From Gossypium raimondii (Eukaryota; Streptophyta; Magnoliopsida; Malvales; Malvaceae): 64,000 nucleotides of DNA. Below the pieces are notes generated by a model, which ran no database searches, had not been told where the DNA came from, and worked only from the letters and a program-made list of their open reading frames with translations. The stretch's first letter is position 1, and every line of letters begins with the position of its first letter. Below, in pieces: positions 34,045-45,850 of this stretch. The stretch is taken from NCBI RefSeq assembly GCF_025698545.1, contig NC_068566.1, forward strand, positions 46,293,192 to 46,357,191, read 5' to 3'. Made by a program: the position numbers and the translations under genes.

Positions 34045-36076
34045 ATGTTAGATATCTTCATATGGCTTATTTCTTTCTTCATCATCATTGCCATTATTGT
34101 TCTCCTCATTTATCAGGTCAATTTCCTTTATAAACCCTACAATCTTTCTTCTTTTTTTCTTTCCTGGGTTTGCTTCTTTTTTGTTTGAATTTTACATTAT
34201 GCTTTGGTATTAGCTTCGTGGGTATTTGTTATTTAGTTGATTTCTTTGTTTATTTGCATCAAAATCACTTAAATAAACGCAAAGTTTAGTGCTTTCTGTT
34301 CAGAGATAAAGAGAAAAGATCAAAAGATGGTATTTTTGGGATGTATTTGTCTGGGTGTATTGAATTTTGTTGTTAAAAAGCTTATATTTTTGTGAATTTA
34401 TTTGAGAAGAATCTAGGGTTTGAAGTTAAATCTGTAGAACCAATTTGGGGCTTTCTTTTGTGGCTTAATAGCATAGAGGCCCTGAACTAAGAGTTAAATT
34501 ATATTTTGGCCCTTTCACTCAAAAAATAAGTACAATAGATCAAATAGCAAATTAGTCATCTATTTTTACTATTAAAAATTAGTCTCTATACCTCAACTTG
34601 AGGTATATGTAGCATGTCCCGTGTTGCTGTTGGGTTGTTCAATCCTAAGTTTTTAATAGTATAAATGGATAAAATTTTGGTAAAAAGACCTCTCCAATCC
34701 CTCTCAAAGAAATCAAAGCAATTTAATACCTATCAATTTCGAAAGTAAGCAATTAAGGACAATTAATCACGACGTTAATATTTTTCATCAATTGTACATG
34801 ATTTTGATTGATATAATAATTTAGCCCTCAAATTTTACACATTCTATCAAATTGGTGCCAATTTAACAAATTTATCCGACAATATTTGAGTGAATGTTGA
34901 GGCTGGATTTTTAGAATTAAGGCTAAAATGACAAAATAGATAATATTGAAGGTTAAATTTGTTATTATGTCAATCAAAATTTTGTACAATTGATAGAACA
35001 CATTAACGCCATGATTAATTCTCTTTAGTTGGTCACTTTTGAAATTGACAGGGATTAAATTGTTCTAATTGTTTTTAGAGGGATTGGAGAGGTCTTTTTA
35101 GCTAAAATTTTTAACAGAAATGATCAATTTGCTTTTTAATCTAACATAGATGAACTAATTTATCCATTTTTTTAGTCATGGAGCAAAATGTCCGGTTTAA
35201 ACTATGTTCATTGGTTGATTGTTCTGTGTATATATATAAGAACTTAGTATGAAACTTAAAAGCTTTGATGAATTTTGCTGCAGCTCACATGCTTGGCTGA
35301 TTTAGAGTTCGATTACATCAATCCGTACGACTCTTCATCTCGGATAAACAAAGTCGTCTTGCCAGAATTCTTCGTGCAAGGATTTTTATGCTTATTCTAT
35401 CTAGTAACAGGACATTGGGTCATGTCACTGTTATGCACTCCATATTTATACTACAATGTCAAAGTGTAAGTTCTTTTTTCTCTCTGCTTCTAATTCGAAT
35501 AATAGTTTTTGTTACCTTCAGTTCACGGTTAAGCCCCCGACTGGTTGATCAATTCTCTTTAGTTCGAAGAACTTGTTTGATACCGTGAATAATCGAAAGA
35601 TTTGTGCACAGAGACATGCATCAATTGATATAGGTAGCAATGGAACTTGTGTTATATTCCTTCACTTTGCTGGTATTTCGATCCTCCCTCGTCGTGCATT
35701 AGGTTAAATTAACTTATTGCATGCGTTAGTCATGGCGCTATCGTGCTGTTAAGGTTTATGATTTTCTGAGGGCTGTTCTAATTGTACGTGCTCATGGTTG
35801 TCTTCCCGAACTTTCTGTTGTAATCAGTTACATGTTGAAACAACACCTGGTCGATGTCACGGAGATATTTAACTCACTTAATAGGGAGAAGAACCGACGC
35901 TACTATAAACTCGCCTACCTCGTCATTCTCCTATTTATCTCCTTATTCTGGTAAGTTCTGTTGTTATTACAAATACACAAAATTCTTCCCTCTAAACATG
36001 CGCTTGCTAACATAGGAACTTGTATATGTATTTGTTTAGGATTATCTTCTCTGCATTAGAATACGAAGATGATTAA
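34045..36076 (+). CDS. CNIH4: Cornichon family protein, CNIH4-like (4 exons)
   Basis: Cornichon proteins are ER membrane cargo receptors for COPII vesicles; plant CNIHs help export selected membrane proteins. Exons: 34045-34116, 35284-35465, 35828-35950, 36040-36076. All introns are GT/AG and phases agree (72, 182, 123, 37 bases; 414 total), giving 137 residues, the size I recall for Arabidopsis CNIH4. The order is a first membrane span ([20 protein letters not shown]), the family motif [20 protein letters not shown], a second span ([16 protein letters not shown]), [16 protein letters not shown], and a third span ([15 protein letters not shown]). The tail [11 protein letters not shown] is acidic. 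Intron 1 holds a foldback MITE. The 3' end faces the DUF761 gene about 250 bases away. Confidence 0.93.
34479..35205. mobile_element. Foldback MITE inside intron 1 of the cornichon gene
   Basis: The left arm has GACCTCTCCAATCCCTCTCA, AGCAATTTAATACC, and TTGTACATGATTTTGATTGA. The right arm has the complements GAGGGATTGGAGAGGTC, GGATTAAATTGTTC, and TCAATCAAAATTTTGTACAA. Outer arms pair too (CAAATAGCAAATTAGTCATC against GATGAACTAATTTATCC). A related copy is at 48.5-49.1 kb. Ends are approximate. Confidence 0.7.
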
Positions 36077-36322
36077 CCGGACCCCGGCAGCTTTCTTAAT
36101 CGGAACGTGCATCGGCTGTTTACATTTGATGTCTTTGTTTCAGCTTCTTCTGTTGTAAGTTGCAACTGATATAACCATAAATTTCGAAGTTGTAAGATTG
36201 GGAGATTTTCAGTTGATTTTAGATGAAAATATATTTTCAGCATCCGGTTTTTGTCAGTACATCAAATATAAGTCGTTTATACTACTTATTCAAACAAATA
36301 GTAGTTTCGAATTTCATTTGAA

Positions 36323-36793
36323 TTAACTCGACTCAGACCATTCAGTTATCGGATCATCTTTTTCATTTAACCATTCTTCCCTCCATCCATTATTGACCTT
36401 AGCTATGAAGTCATCGATTCTTCGCTGCAAATCATCACTGTAGTCTCCTTCAGCAAACCAACCATCATTGTCATCACTGTCACTATCATCATCTTCATAA
36501 TAGCCGTCGGAACAACCGGTATCATCTCTGCATACATCAACCATATCTGCACACTGTTGAGTATCATCAAAGGAAGCCCCCACTTCACATGACGAGCCCA
36601 AATACGTGAATTCTCCATCAACTTCATTCGTAGATTGTTTATGACTCGAAAAAGTTACAGATATAAGCATGGCGTTAAACAACACGAACAAAGAAACCGG
36701 ATTATGCAAGAACTCGAGATTGCGGGTAGACAAAGATCTCAACAACAAAAGGGAAACTACAAAGAGAATCAAACATGAACAAAAGAGCTTCAT
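36323..36793 (-). CDS. Small membrane protein with DUF761 tail
   Basis: A single-exon protein of 156 residues. Two hydrophobic segments open it (about residues 2-20, LFCSCLILFVVSLLLLR, and 30-48, NPVSLFVLFNAMLISVTF). A polar middle follows, then a strongly acidic tract about 97-121 (EDDDSDSDDNDGWF). The C-terminus DLQRRIDDFIAKVNNGWREE matches the short DUF761 signature found in 'cotton fibre expressed' proteins. The biochemical role of DUF761 proteins is unknown; membrane attachment is inferred from the hydrophobic segments. A TATA box lies about 80 bases above the ATG. Convergent with the cornichon gene. Five or more Cys residues in the middle may be structural. Confidence 0.78.
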   Translation of the reverse strand: MKLFCSCLILFVVSLLLLRSLSTRNLEFLHNPVSLFVLFNAMLISVTFSSHKQSTNEVDGEFTYLGSSCEVGASFDDTQQCADMVDVCRDDTGCSDGYYEDDDSDSDDNDGWFAEGDYSDDLQRRIDDFIAKVNNGWREEWLNEKDDPITEWSESS

Positions 36794-36871
36794 TCAAGTG
36801 TCTACTAACAGAACATATATTTGTCTGTGTCTGTATTCATTGTTGGTTGTCCCTTTTGTTATGAGGGATAC

Positions 36872-36879
36872 AATTTATA
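36872..36879 (-). promoter_or_regulatory. TATA box of the DUF761 gene
   Basis: TATAAATT on the minus strand, 79-86 bases above the ATG at 36793. The spacing allows a leader of about 50 bases. Confidence 0.5.
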
Positions 36880-36964
36880 GAAGTTTAAAAGGAAAAAAAA
36901 AAAAAAGAGGTGATTTCCCCGAACAAGTAATGGGGGTTTGTTTATTAATTTATTTTCTCAAGTA

Positions 36965-38854
36965 ATGAAGACTTTGAAGCATAAGATAGGATCTTAAGGA
37001 AGTTACTCTGCAAGTTTTGTTTATGTTGTCTGTTAAGACAGGTAAAAAAAGTACAACATGAAACATGGTCAACTGTAACTTTTAATCTTAAACTAATCTG
37101 ACAGACCATCTAGATTTGGTTTCTTGTGAGTTTAGTTCTTTTTCAGGTATTTGAAGAATGTGATGCGGATATAGAAGAATCTAAGATCAAGATTTGTAAT
37201 TGATTGCTGTTCAAGTTTCCAAGTACTATGTCTTTGTACAAAACTAAATTATAAGTCAAACCCAAGCTTTACGCGTAAGCTGTATATAAATATATTACAT
37301 CATTAAGTGATCAAGAAGTCAACATTCAACGACAGCATTCAGATTATTAGTAGGCTATGTTGGAAGATTTATCCAAGGATTTGGACATATGAAGCTCTTT
37401 GTGAAAGAAAATTAAATCAGTTTAAAATATGTGTTAAGTTTGGACCGAATATTTAAAGTTTGAATTTAGTTTAATTTGGTCTATTTTTAAGTTTTTATTA
37501 TGATATTTTTTGGGATAATATTAATTTTTGGCCCCTGAACGTTGCAACTAGACCACTTTGGTACCTGTATTTTTTTTGGGTCTAGTTTGGTATCTAAGCT
37601 TGGCAACTAGATTTATTTTGGTCCTTGAACTTGAAAAATATCAAAGTTTGATAAAGTGGCATGTTGATATTATGATGATATGACACAATCTTAGAGTGTC
37701 ATATATAATGTTCTAGTAATTGGACCGGTGGTTGAACTAGTCAAACTATTGGTTCCAAATTCAATCGGTTCGATCGATTCAATGACTAGGCCAACAATAA
37801 TTAAATACATAATTAAAAATCATAAAAAATATTAAACCTAATCAACCTATTCAACTACTTTTTTTTTTAATTTTCAATTTTTACTAGTTTTAAGCAATTT
37901 TCGATTCAATCGGTTTATGTTTCAACCCTTTTATTTGGACCAATATACCGGTCGATTTTCAATCCAATTAGTCAGGTTGACCAATCCATTCATGTTCCAA
38001 GAACATTGGTCACATCATCAAATTTCAACCGAATCCAGATTCAAGGATCAAAATGGATCGAGTTGCCAATTACCAAAATAAATTTAGTTGCGAAATTCAT
38101 GAGACAAATTAAATAGACTTGAATTATTCATTTGCAAATATAAATAAGATTAGATAAAATCCAAAACCCAAGCAGATTTTGGTCAATATTAAATAATTTC
38201 ATTCTCCTGAGATATAAAATAATTTGATTTGAAGTTAACAAGTAAAATATTTGATATATAAAGCCTAACCTACCAAAAAACCATTAAGTCATTTTCCATG
38301 GCAACTAATCATTCCTTAGTGATTGATTTATACTTTATAGCTTTCAGTTTACATCGAAAACAAATGGATCTTGATTGCTCGATTAGGGTTTTTCGCATCT
38401 GACTTTTTTTTTTTTATTTCTTAGTCTAATGCTTAAATTTGAGATTGAATTTTTTATCTAAATTATTAATACTATTAAATGCTATTGATGAGGATTTTTT
38501 AATGTGAATTTATTCATTGATTAATAACTGAAAAAATTGCTCACCAATTCCAAGAAAAGGCCAATTCTTTTGATAAAACATTACATTTAAAAATATTCTA
38601 CATGACACAACAATGGCGGAAACCCCTATCTCTAATCAGCTCACTAACTAAAAACTATTGTTTGAAAATAAATAGGGTAAAAAAAAAAAAACCCAAAATG
38701 AAAATGAACATGCTGGTGGTACCTGTGAGAATTATCGATGAGCTTACACATAAATAAAACAACATCAAATGTGTGGGGACTGGGAATGATATTTCATCAA
38801 TTGTGTACTTTGGATTACCAGTGCTGTCAGTATCGAACGTAAGGGAATTTTAGA
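36965..38854. other. Intergenic sequence with a TIR-type repeat, no gene
   Basis: At about 37520-38095 the phrases TTGCAACTAGACCACTTTGG and TTTATTTTGGTCCTTGAAC face GATTCAAGGATCAAAATGGA and AATTACCAAAATAAATTTAG. This is an inverted-repeat element interrupted by another segment (ATTGGACCGGTGGTTGAACT, 37720-38005). No coding frame. Confidence 0.5.
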
Positions 38855-40999
38855 TTAGATTCCGGGCAACGATACGTTAATGTCAGCAGGCTTATTCGTT
38901 GTATCTGATGGCATGGTAGGCCAAGTATCGTTGTTGCCGCGGAAGGATGTGGAGATGTTTGATTTTGGGTCAGCACAAGAAATGGGAATAGCGGCCATCA
39001 CTGTGGCAGCAGATACGGGTTCAAATTTCTGTTTCTTGGGGTTCTGTTCGTGTTGGTTCCCTGCGAGGAAACTGCCTACTACGACCTGGTTTGAAACAGC
39101 CAAATGTGAGGGACTTAGATGTTCGGTTTAAGTTGAGAAAAGCCAGAAAACTGGAGAAAAATGTTGAAATCGAACCTGCACGGGGCCAGCAGCTACTAGG
39201 AGACCGGCAACTCCACCGCCTACAACACGCCCGTCTGGACTTGCTAATGAAACACTCATTCCACCGGATCGGCTTCTTGTTCCACCAGTGTCATTTGGCA
39301 TGAAAGAACCGGATAAGGACAGTATCTCGAAACGACCCTGCAAGAAATTTACATAGATAAGGGATGTGCATGACATAACTCCAACAAATTGCTTATGCTT
39401 CATGTTCATGCAATAGTTTTCAACATAACTAATCCTAGACATAAAGCATTACCTCATATGTCAATGTACCCCCGGAAGAATCAGGTTGACGAAGAGTGAC
39501 ACTCGAGATCACCCCGTTTGCAGAAAGAATGCATATAGCTCGAGGCCCTTGTTGAGAAAACGAAATAATCTTCATCGTGACATCCTAAAACAATCAAAAA
39601 GAAAATCACCAACATACGCAAATCATATTTTTATCCAGCAATCAAATTATGGAGTTTTAGCATCCATGCCAAATAAAAGTATCACGCAACCTCGACACAT
39701 AACTTCAAAGATAACAGTCGTGTTTCCAACATACCTCACCGGCATTAACTGTGATGATATGCGGCGTAAAATTAGCCCCAACAGAGCATGCAACCCATTC
39801 CCCTGCAAATAGACAAAGTCTTACAAAATCAGCCACCGGATAAAACGATGTAGGACATAATGAGTGCAAAATAGCAAGTTCCCCCAGAGATAATACGTCC
39901 TTAAAATGCATAAATAGCAAGTTTGCCCAGAGATAAGCACACTGTAACCAAGATTCAAAACAAACTAACAACAAACATGGAGGCCTATAAGGTCATTCCC
40001 TAGCTCAAATCCAACAAAGATTGCGGTATTTAGGTGAAGTACTCTCATCAATTATGACTCCAGGGTTCGAACTTGGAACATACTGGGAAATTTAAGTAAC
40101 TAGGATTTGAATCATTTGCTAGTTCTAAAAGCTCATACAATAGACATATAGTCACAAAATACCACCAAACATCTAAGAACATTAATACAAGCTGAGTGAC
40201 CCAGAGAGCATAAAAGCAGGTAGTAAGGACCAGGCAACAATTAGCAGAACCAAGTCTGTTCACCATCACTTGGTATAAAGGATGCCAAGTGGCAAAGGAC
40301 ACTCATAACAATGAAGATTCCACCATTCTCACATATTATACATACCAAACCAAACCCATAAAAACTCTCACTATCCTTCAAAAAACACTATCCACATACA
40401 CACATATACACAATTATCAAGAGATCTTTCAAGTAGGGGCAACTAGTAAAACAGCTCTAAGGTCCCACTTCACAATACATAAAAAACCCAACACTAGAAA
40501 CAACAATATCCACCATAAAAACATCAAAGAAACCCAACTTTTTTAAGTACCAAATCACTTGGAACAAAAAAGGGTATCTATAAAAATGGCTAAGTGTTTT
40601 TTTCTTACCTATATTTTCCACCTCGAACTTAGCTTTTGAAACCGGCGTCGGAGACTTCACTTTTCCTCTTTTCGCGGCTGAGAAGTCTATAACCGGAGGC
40701 GGAGCTGCCGTTGATATGGGTTTTGGAGAGAGTGCCATAGTGACTGAACCGTCCGGTCCATATTTTCTTGGCCTTCCTCTTTTTTTCTTCAACGGCATCC
40801 CCGCCACCGAAACCGGTGGTGGGACGGGTTGAGCTGCAGACTGTGGTTGAGGCTGCGACGGTAGAGCGGATCCGGGAGTTGGGTTTTGGGTCGGGTTTTC
40901 GGACCTTGGAGCTATATGATAATCCGATGGAGCATCGGATCCTACCACCTTAACTCCACCAGTTGCAGTATTTGTAGTTACAATTTCTCTTGACTCCAT
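38855..40999 (-). CDS. AHL1: AT-hook motif nuclear-localised protein, AHL1-like (5 exons)
   Basis: AHL proteins bind AT-rich DNA and matrix-attachment regions and act as multimeric transcriptional regulators in the nucleus. Exons (minus): 40999-40609, 39802-39735, 39584-39453, 39337-39176, 39085-38855. All junctions are GT/AG and in phase (391, 68, 132, 162, 231 bases; 984 total, 327 residues). A Pro/Gln-rich N-terminus precedes a single AT-hook, KKKRGRPRKYGPDGS, with core RGRPRKY at 74-80. The PPC/DUF296 domain runs from about residue 136 (CSVGANFTPHIITVNAGEDV) through the core GRFEILSLSGSFMP and GGMSVSLASPDGRVVGGGVA to about 265. The tail is Asn/Thr-rich and ends INVSLPGI. One RGRPRKY hook and introns in the PPC domain match the intron-containing AHL clade; closest by recall is Arabidopsis AHL1. 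The ATG at 40999 is chosen because the upstream frame is low-complexity leader. Confidence 0.93.
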
Positions 41000-43039
41000 A
41001 GCTAACAACTTACACCTTTGCAACAAAAAAAAAAATACAAAATACAAAAATGGTTTTTTATCAAAAACACATTTGGATTTTTAGCTCAAACAACTAAAAC
41101 CAAGATCAAATTTTTACCCCCAAAAAAGTACAAATTTCCAAGTTCAAAACCAGGAAAATAATTGAGTTTTTATGGTACTAATATAGGGTTTTGAACTTAA
41201 AATTCGTTTTTACAGAAAAATTATGAAGGGTTTCTAAATTTTTGAATTTTTTTTGAAGTATGGGATTTGAGAAGGAAAATAAAAATGAAAAAAGATTATG
41301 ATTTTGAGCTCTCTGTAAATTTTTTTTCTTAAAAAAAAGGAAAATGGTATGAGATATATAAAAAAGAAAGATTTTATATTATTATTGATATATATTGTTG
41401 AGCTAGCTAATTTGCTTCCTAACCTTTTAATAAAATAATGAGGGAAAGGTAATTATTCAATAAATGGGGCTTTAATGAAAAATATTATTATTTTTTGTAA
41501 TGATTAATTATTTTACTATATTAAATATTGGTATTTGTGTTTGGTTGGAATCTGATAACTAAAAATTATATATTAAAATGAAAATTAGAAAGTGGCCAGA
41601 TGATTTTTCCTTTTCTTTTTCAAAATTTTTTAAAGTACAATGAAAGTGGGGTATATATTTATAAATATTTATTTTTTATTATTTGGAGTGAATAACAAGT
41701 AAAATTAGGTTGCCAAAACTTGAAGAAATTGTGTAATAAGGAAAAACAATTAGAGGAATGAGTTAAGGCAAGCAAATACTAGCAATTTAACCCTTTTTTA
41801 TTTAAAAATTAAGAATATTATATAAAATTAAAATTAAGAATTTCCCAAGAAAAGAAGCTCTTCATAAATTTAGTATGAAATATAATCTCTCACCAAACAC
41901 ACATCACTCCCACCCAAACCCCATGTGAAAAGTGCTTTTTACAGACATGATATAACAAATATCTTATTATTTAAATAAATAATTTTACTTTATATATGTT
42001 TATTTCAATTTTCCCTTTTTCTAGGATAGATCTGGGCTTCACGAGAAATAATTACTTTTATATAAAATATAAAGCATAATCATCATTTTCAATATTCTTT
42101 TTCTTTTTAGTTTTATTTAAAAGTAACATATTTATTAAATACGAATAAAATAATGATTTTTAATACTAAAAAAAGTAAAATTATTGAAAACCCTTTAATG
42201 TGAAATATTGAAATCAAATCCAACCAAATCCAATTTTTAAAGCAAAATGGAAGAAAAAATATTAGTCATATTAAAAATTAAAAAAAAGTTTAATGGAAAA
42301 TGAAAGTAATCATATAATTGCATAAAAATAATAAATAATTAATGTGTTAATGGGATGGACCACAAGCATTGACCCAACAAAATGCTAGAAAATATTAACA
42401 AATTTTGGAAAAGCAAGTTACCAAAAACAAAGAAATAATATTAAAAGAATTTGGGTAAGATAAGAACACAAATTATTTAATTATTATTTATTAATATTGG
42501 TGATGAAACCGATGAATATTAATTTGTTTTTAATTGTATTAATAATGACAATTATTATTTAAATATTTAATTGTAGAAATCACGAGCATCATTTAATTTC
42601 TTTAATTTACTAATCAGACCTCTTTTTATTATTTTTAATTTTTTAATTTTTGGTTTCTAGCTCATTCGAAAGGAGAAAATTGGAATAAATTATTTATAAA
42701 TTCTAAATTATTTCGCCATAAAAAATAACAGTTGAGGTTAAATTTAAGCTAAGTGGTGCTCCTATTGCATGTCTATGTCAGCTGGTTGAAACTTTGGAAA
42801 ATAATATTACCAATATTCTATTTTGTTTCATTTAAATATTTATTCGTCGGCGTATCATATAAGATAAATAGTATCATAAATAATAATAAGAAGCGTACAT
42901 AAATTATCATGTCAATATTATTAAAAATTAATATTTTTTTTAAATAAAAATTATTTGATTATTTTTAAAAATTAATAATTAAATTTAAATTGCCGGCATT
43001 CCAATGAAGTTTTAGTTTCTACTTAATTTATCATTACTA
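41000..43039. promoter_or_regulatory. AHL upstream region, AT-rich, no other gene
   Basis: The first 350 bases are the likely leader and promoter of the AHL gene; a TATATATC-type box occurs near 41354 on the minus strand. Beyond that the DNA is AT-rich with nothing to annotate. Confidence 0.35.
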
Positions 43040-43585
43040 CTTTCATGTAGCTGTGTATAAGGGTGATTGGCTTGGTTGGGTCCGGTTGAGGTTAGATTTG
43101 GATAAAGTTTTTGTTCACGGGTTAGTTGAATCCGGTTTGAATCTTAATAAAAATAATTTTAGAAATATGTTTATTTAAATTTAATTAAAAAAAATATAGA
43201 AAGGGATCTATTTATACTGGTTTAAAACTAAAGTAGTTTTCAATCTTTTTATAGTTTTTTATAGGATCAATATTTTAATAAATTAAGCGTCATATTTCAT
43301 GTTTCATTTAAGTAGATCATGGATGTCATATTTGGCATAAATTAAAAAATTTTAACTATTTGTTTTATGTAAAAAACTTTCAACTGTTAAATACATAGTA
43401 ACAGAGACAATGTTTTAGATTGATATGATAGAGGTATCGGATCCATTCAAAAATTTAAATGCACGACAAGTACAAGTACATTGATAATAAGAATTTTGGG
43501 GCGGTTTGGGTCAGGCTAAGTTCAAGCCCAAACTTAGAAAAATCGAGCCTTAACTCGACTTAGCCAATGGACACCTCTATTTTCA
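43040..43585. mobile_element. Possible hAT-type MITE (imperfect ends)
   Basis: The right end reads TTAGCCAATGGACACCTCTA, the typical inverse of TAGAGGTGTCCATTGG ends. The left end (GTATAAGGGTGATTGGCTTG) matches only partly. The inner text TTGGGTCCGGTTGAGG and GGCGGTTTGGGTCAGGC is typical of such elements. No target duplication was seen. Confidence 0.4.
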
Positions 43586-43615
43586 TGGACCATTTATGAT
43601 TCATATAAGCTCACT

Positions 43616-43643
<28 letters not shown>
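43616..43643. repeat. (AT)n microsatellite
   Basis: About 14 TA units with no interruption. Confidence 0.9.
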
Positions 43644-43647
<4 letters not shown>

Positions 43648-44556
43648 AAGGTATGTTTGTTTTTATTTTACTAATTTTATATATTTTTTTCGTTTTAAAA
43701 CATAAATAACATAAATGTTTTTTAAATGATATTATAGTATGTATATTTAATTTTTTTATATGACATGAGATATAAAAATAAAAGAAAAATCAGAATAGAA
43801 AAATGAAAAAGAAGAAATGGTTTAAAAATGTGGAAGCCCAAATGGAACAAGTGTGGATTGAAAGAGCAATGGAAAGGAGTGTACCTTATTTTATCATGAT
43901 GTGAATGTGAAGGAGAGAAGAGACAAAGAAAGAATCTAGGAGTTGCTCTTTTTATGGTAAAAGGTCAATTTCATTTGAGATTTTTGAGACATTGCTTCTC
44001 CAACCTTTCATTTTTTAGTTTGGACTTCTTCTACTATCATTCTTTCACTTTAAGTTTGGTTCTTCTTTTTCAACTTAACAATACATGTCCAATCTAGACA
44101 TTGAAAGGTCAAATGCTCAATACTACTCTTTTTTTGTTGGTCTCCAATGTGGTGAAGGAGGAGGGGATTAAACTCAAAGACCCCCAACATGGAAAATAAC
44201 TTCGACATATTTAGTCTGGTCAAACAAAACAACTGCTGAAGGATCGAAAATTCAAATCTTCAAAAAATTTTAGGCAAATTAAGTCACATACCAATAATTT
44301 AACTGATTCAAGTACATTTTATAATCTCATATTCAGCCCAAATGGGAATTGAACTTTGTAAAGAAAATATTATCCTTATTTCATGTCGATGGTTATCGTA
44401 TAAGGCCTGCCCTTAAGGTTTTTGGGCCTTTAAACTTGTTTGACCAAATGCCACCCTAACACTATAAATGTGTTATCTTAACCAAAAAGAAAAACCCCAT
44501 TATCTAATTATTCTAGTTATTGATACTAATGTTCTTGTTTTTATTTATTTAAATTT
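43644..44556. other. Intergenic sequence, no gene supported
   Basis: AT-rich. The short minus frame at 44050-44232 is unrecognised and lies in TE-like text. Confidence 0.45.
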
Positions 44557-44700
44557 AGTGAGTTTTGGTCAATGGTAGTGGTATTGTCGTTAGTACAGGA
44601 GGACATGGGTTTGAGTGCACTGAAACGTATTATCCTCTTATTTAATGGTTGGGAAGGAACTATAAATAGTTTTAGCCATTATGTAAAAAAGAAATCAAAT
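44557..44700 (+). repeat. tRNA-derived SINE-like copy B
   Basis: TCAATGGTAGTGGTATTGTC (A-box-like) is followed by GGAGGACATGGGTTTGAGTG (B-box-like), then CGTATTATCCTCTTATTTA and a tail ATTATGTAAAAAAG. Same order as copies at 15615 and 46477. Confidence 0.6.
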
Positions 44701-44851
44701 CATATATTCAAAGAATTTAGGATTTAAAGAGTAAATGTAGACTGCTAGGTTTATAATAAAAATTAGATTATGTTACCGCCAATAATGTGGGTAAAAGAAA
44801 AAACTTTATATAAAATTATACAAAAGATTTATTCATCAAGAGTATATATAT

Positions 44852-45039
44852 TGTTAGAGTTGTGTGACCCGAATCCCATTTGATCTGGCCTGAAAAATTT
44901 GAGGTGCAATTCGCTTGTTAAAGAAAAACCCGTGGTTTTTCTTGATAAAATTTTTTCCATATAAAATCTGTGTATTCTTATTTTTCTTCTTATTACTTTG
45001 CGATCATTCCTACTACTATTATTAACGTATAATACAACA
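44852..45039 (+). mobile_element. Short solo LTR with exact 5-bp duplication TATAT
   Basis: Starts TGTTAGAGTTGTGTGACCCG, ends AATACAACA, flanked by TATAT at 44847-44851 and 45040-45044. At 188 bases it is under half the length of its relative at 60658-61046. It keeps both ends and the CCCGTGGTTTTTCTTGATAA / CTGTGTATTCTTATTTTTCT blocks, so the middle is deleted. Confidence 0.85.
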
Positions 45040-45426
45040 TATATAAAATTTCATTAAACTTGGGTTCAATCGTTTAACGATAAATTATTTTAGATAGTGA
45101 TTTTTACTTGTTTGTGTAAAGATTTTAGTTAAAAATATTAAAATTATAAAGTAGTATTATAATAATGTTTATTATCTCTAATATTCACTATATCGTCACA
45201 CCAACTTAATCTAGAAATGGTAAGAATGATTGCATCAAAATAGCACCAAAACAATAATAATTTGAAATTTTAAAATTACAAGTATGAATGTAAGACAAAC
45301 ATCGTTAATTTTAAACAAAAGTTAATTTTAAAATTACAAGTATGAATTAAATAGGATTTAAATCATACAACTCTAACAACTATAAAATATAAAATAAAAA
45401 TAAAATAAAATGGTGATTGTACAAGT

Positions 45427-45842
45427 AGAGGTGCTCATGGGCCGGGCCGGGCACATAAAAAAATTTCGGCCCGGGAAAAAATTCATAAGCCCGGGCCCGG
45501 CCCGGCCCGGCCCGTTTTTTTAAATAAATACCAAAAAATTATTTTACAAATTAAAAAAAATTATTTTAAAAATATTTTTAAATTAAAAAAATTTTACAAA
45601 GTATTTTAAAAATATTTTAAAATTAAAAAAATTTAAAAAAAGTATTTTAAAATTAAAAAAATAAAATATTTATTATTAAATTCGGGCCGGGCAGGGCCAA
45701 AAAGTGGTGCTGAGGTCTGCCCATTTTTAATCGGCCTCGTTTTTTTGCCCAAGCTCATATTTCGGGCCTATATTTTTACCCAAACCCTCCCATATTTTGG
45801 GTGCGCCGTCGGGCCGGGCCGCCTGGCCCATGAGCAGCTCTA
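45427..45842. mobile_element. GC-rich-ended hAT-type MITE, exact 8-bp duplication
   Basis: The ends pair as TAGAGGTGCTCATGGGCC and GGCCCATGAGCAGCTCTA. The exact 8-bp duplication TGTACAAG lies at 45419-45426 and 45843-45850. The arms are dense in GGGCCGGGC/GCCCGGCCC, while the centre is almost pure A and T. The 8-bp duplication and TAG-type ends indicate hAT. No coding capacity. Confidence 0.88.
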
Positions 45843-45850
45843 TGTACAAG

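Noticed and set aside
38880..39303. Plus-strand frames of 83 and 70 codons
   Set aside because: Antisense shadows of AHL exons 4 and 5.
40055..40085. tRNA-like CCAGGGTTCGAACTTGGA within AHL intron 1
   Set aside because: Isolated B box only; the cloverleaf cannot be formed.
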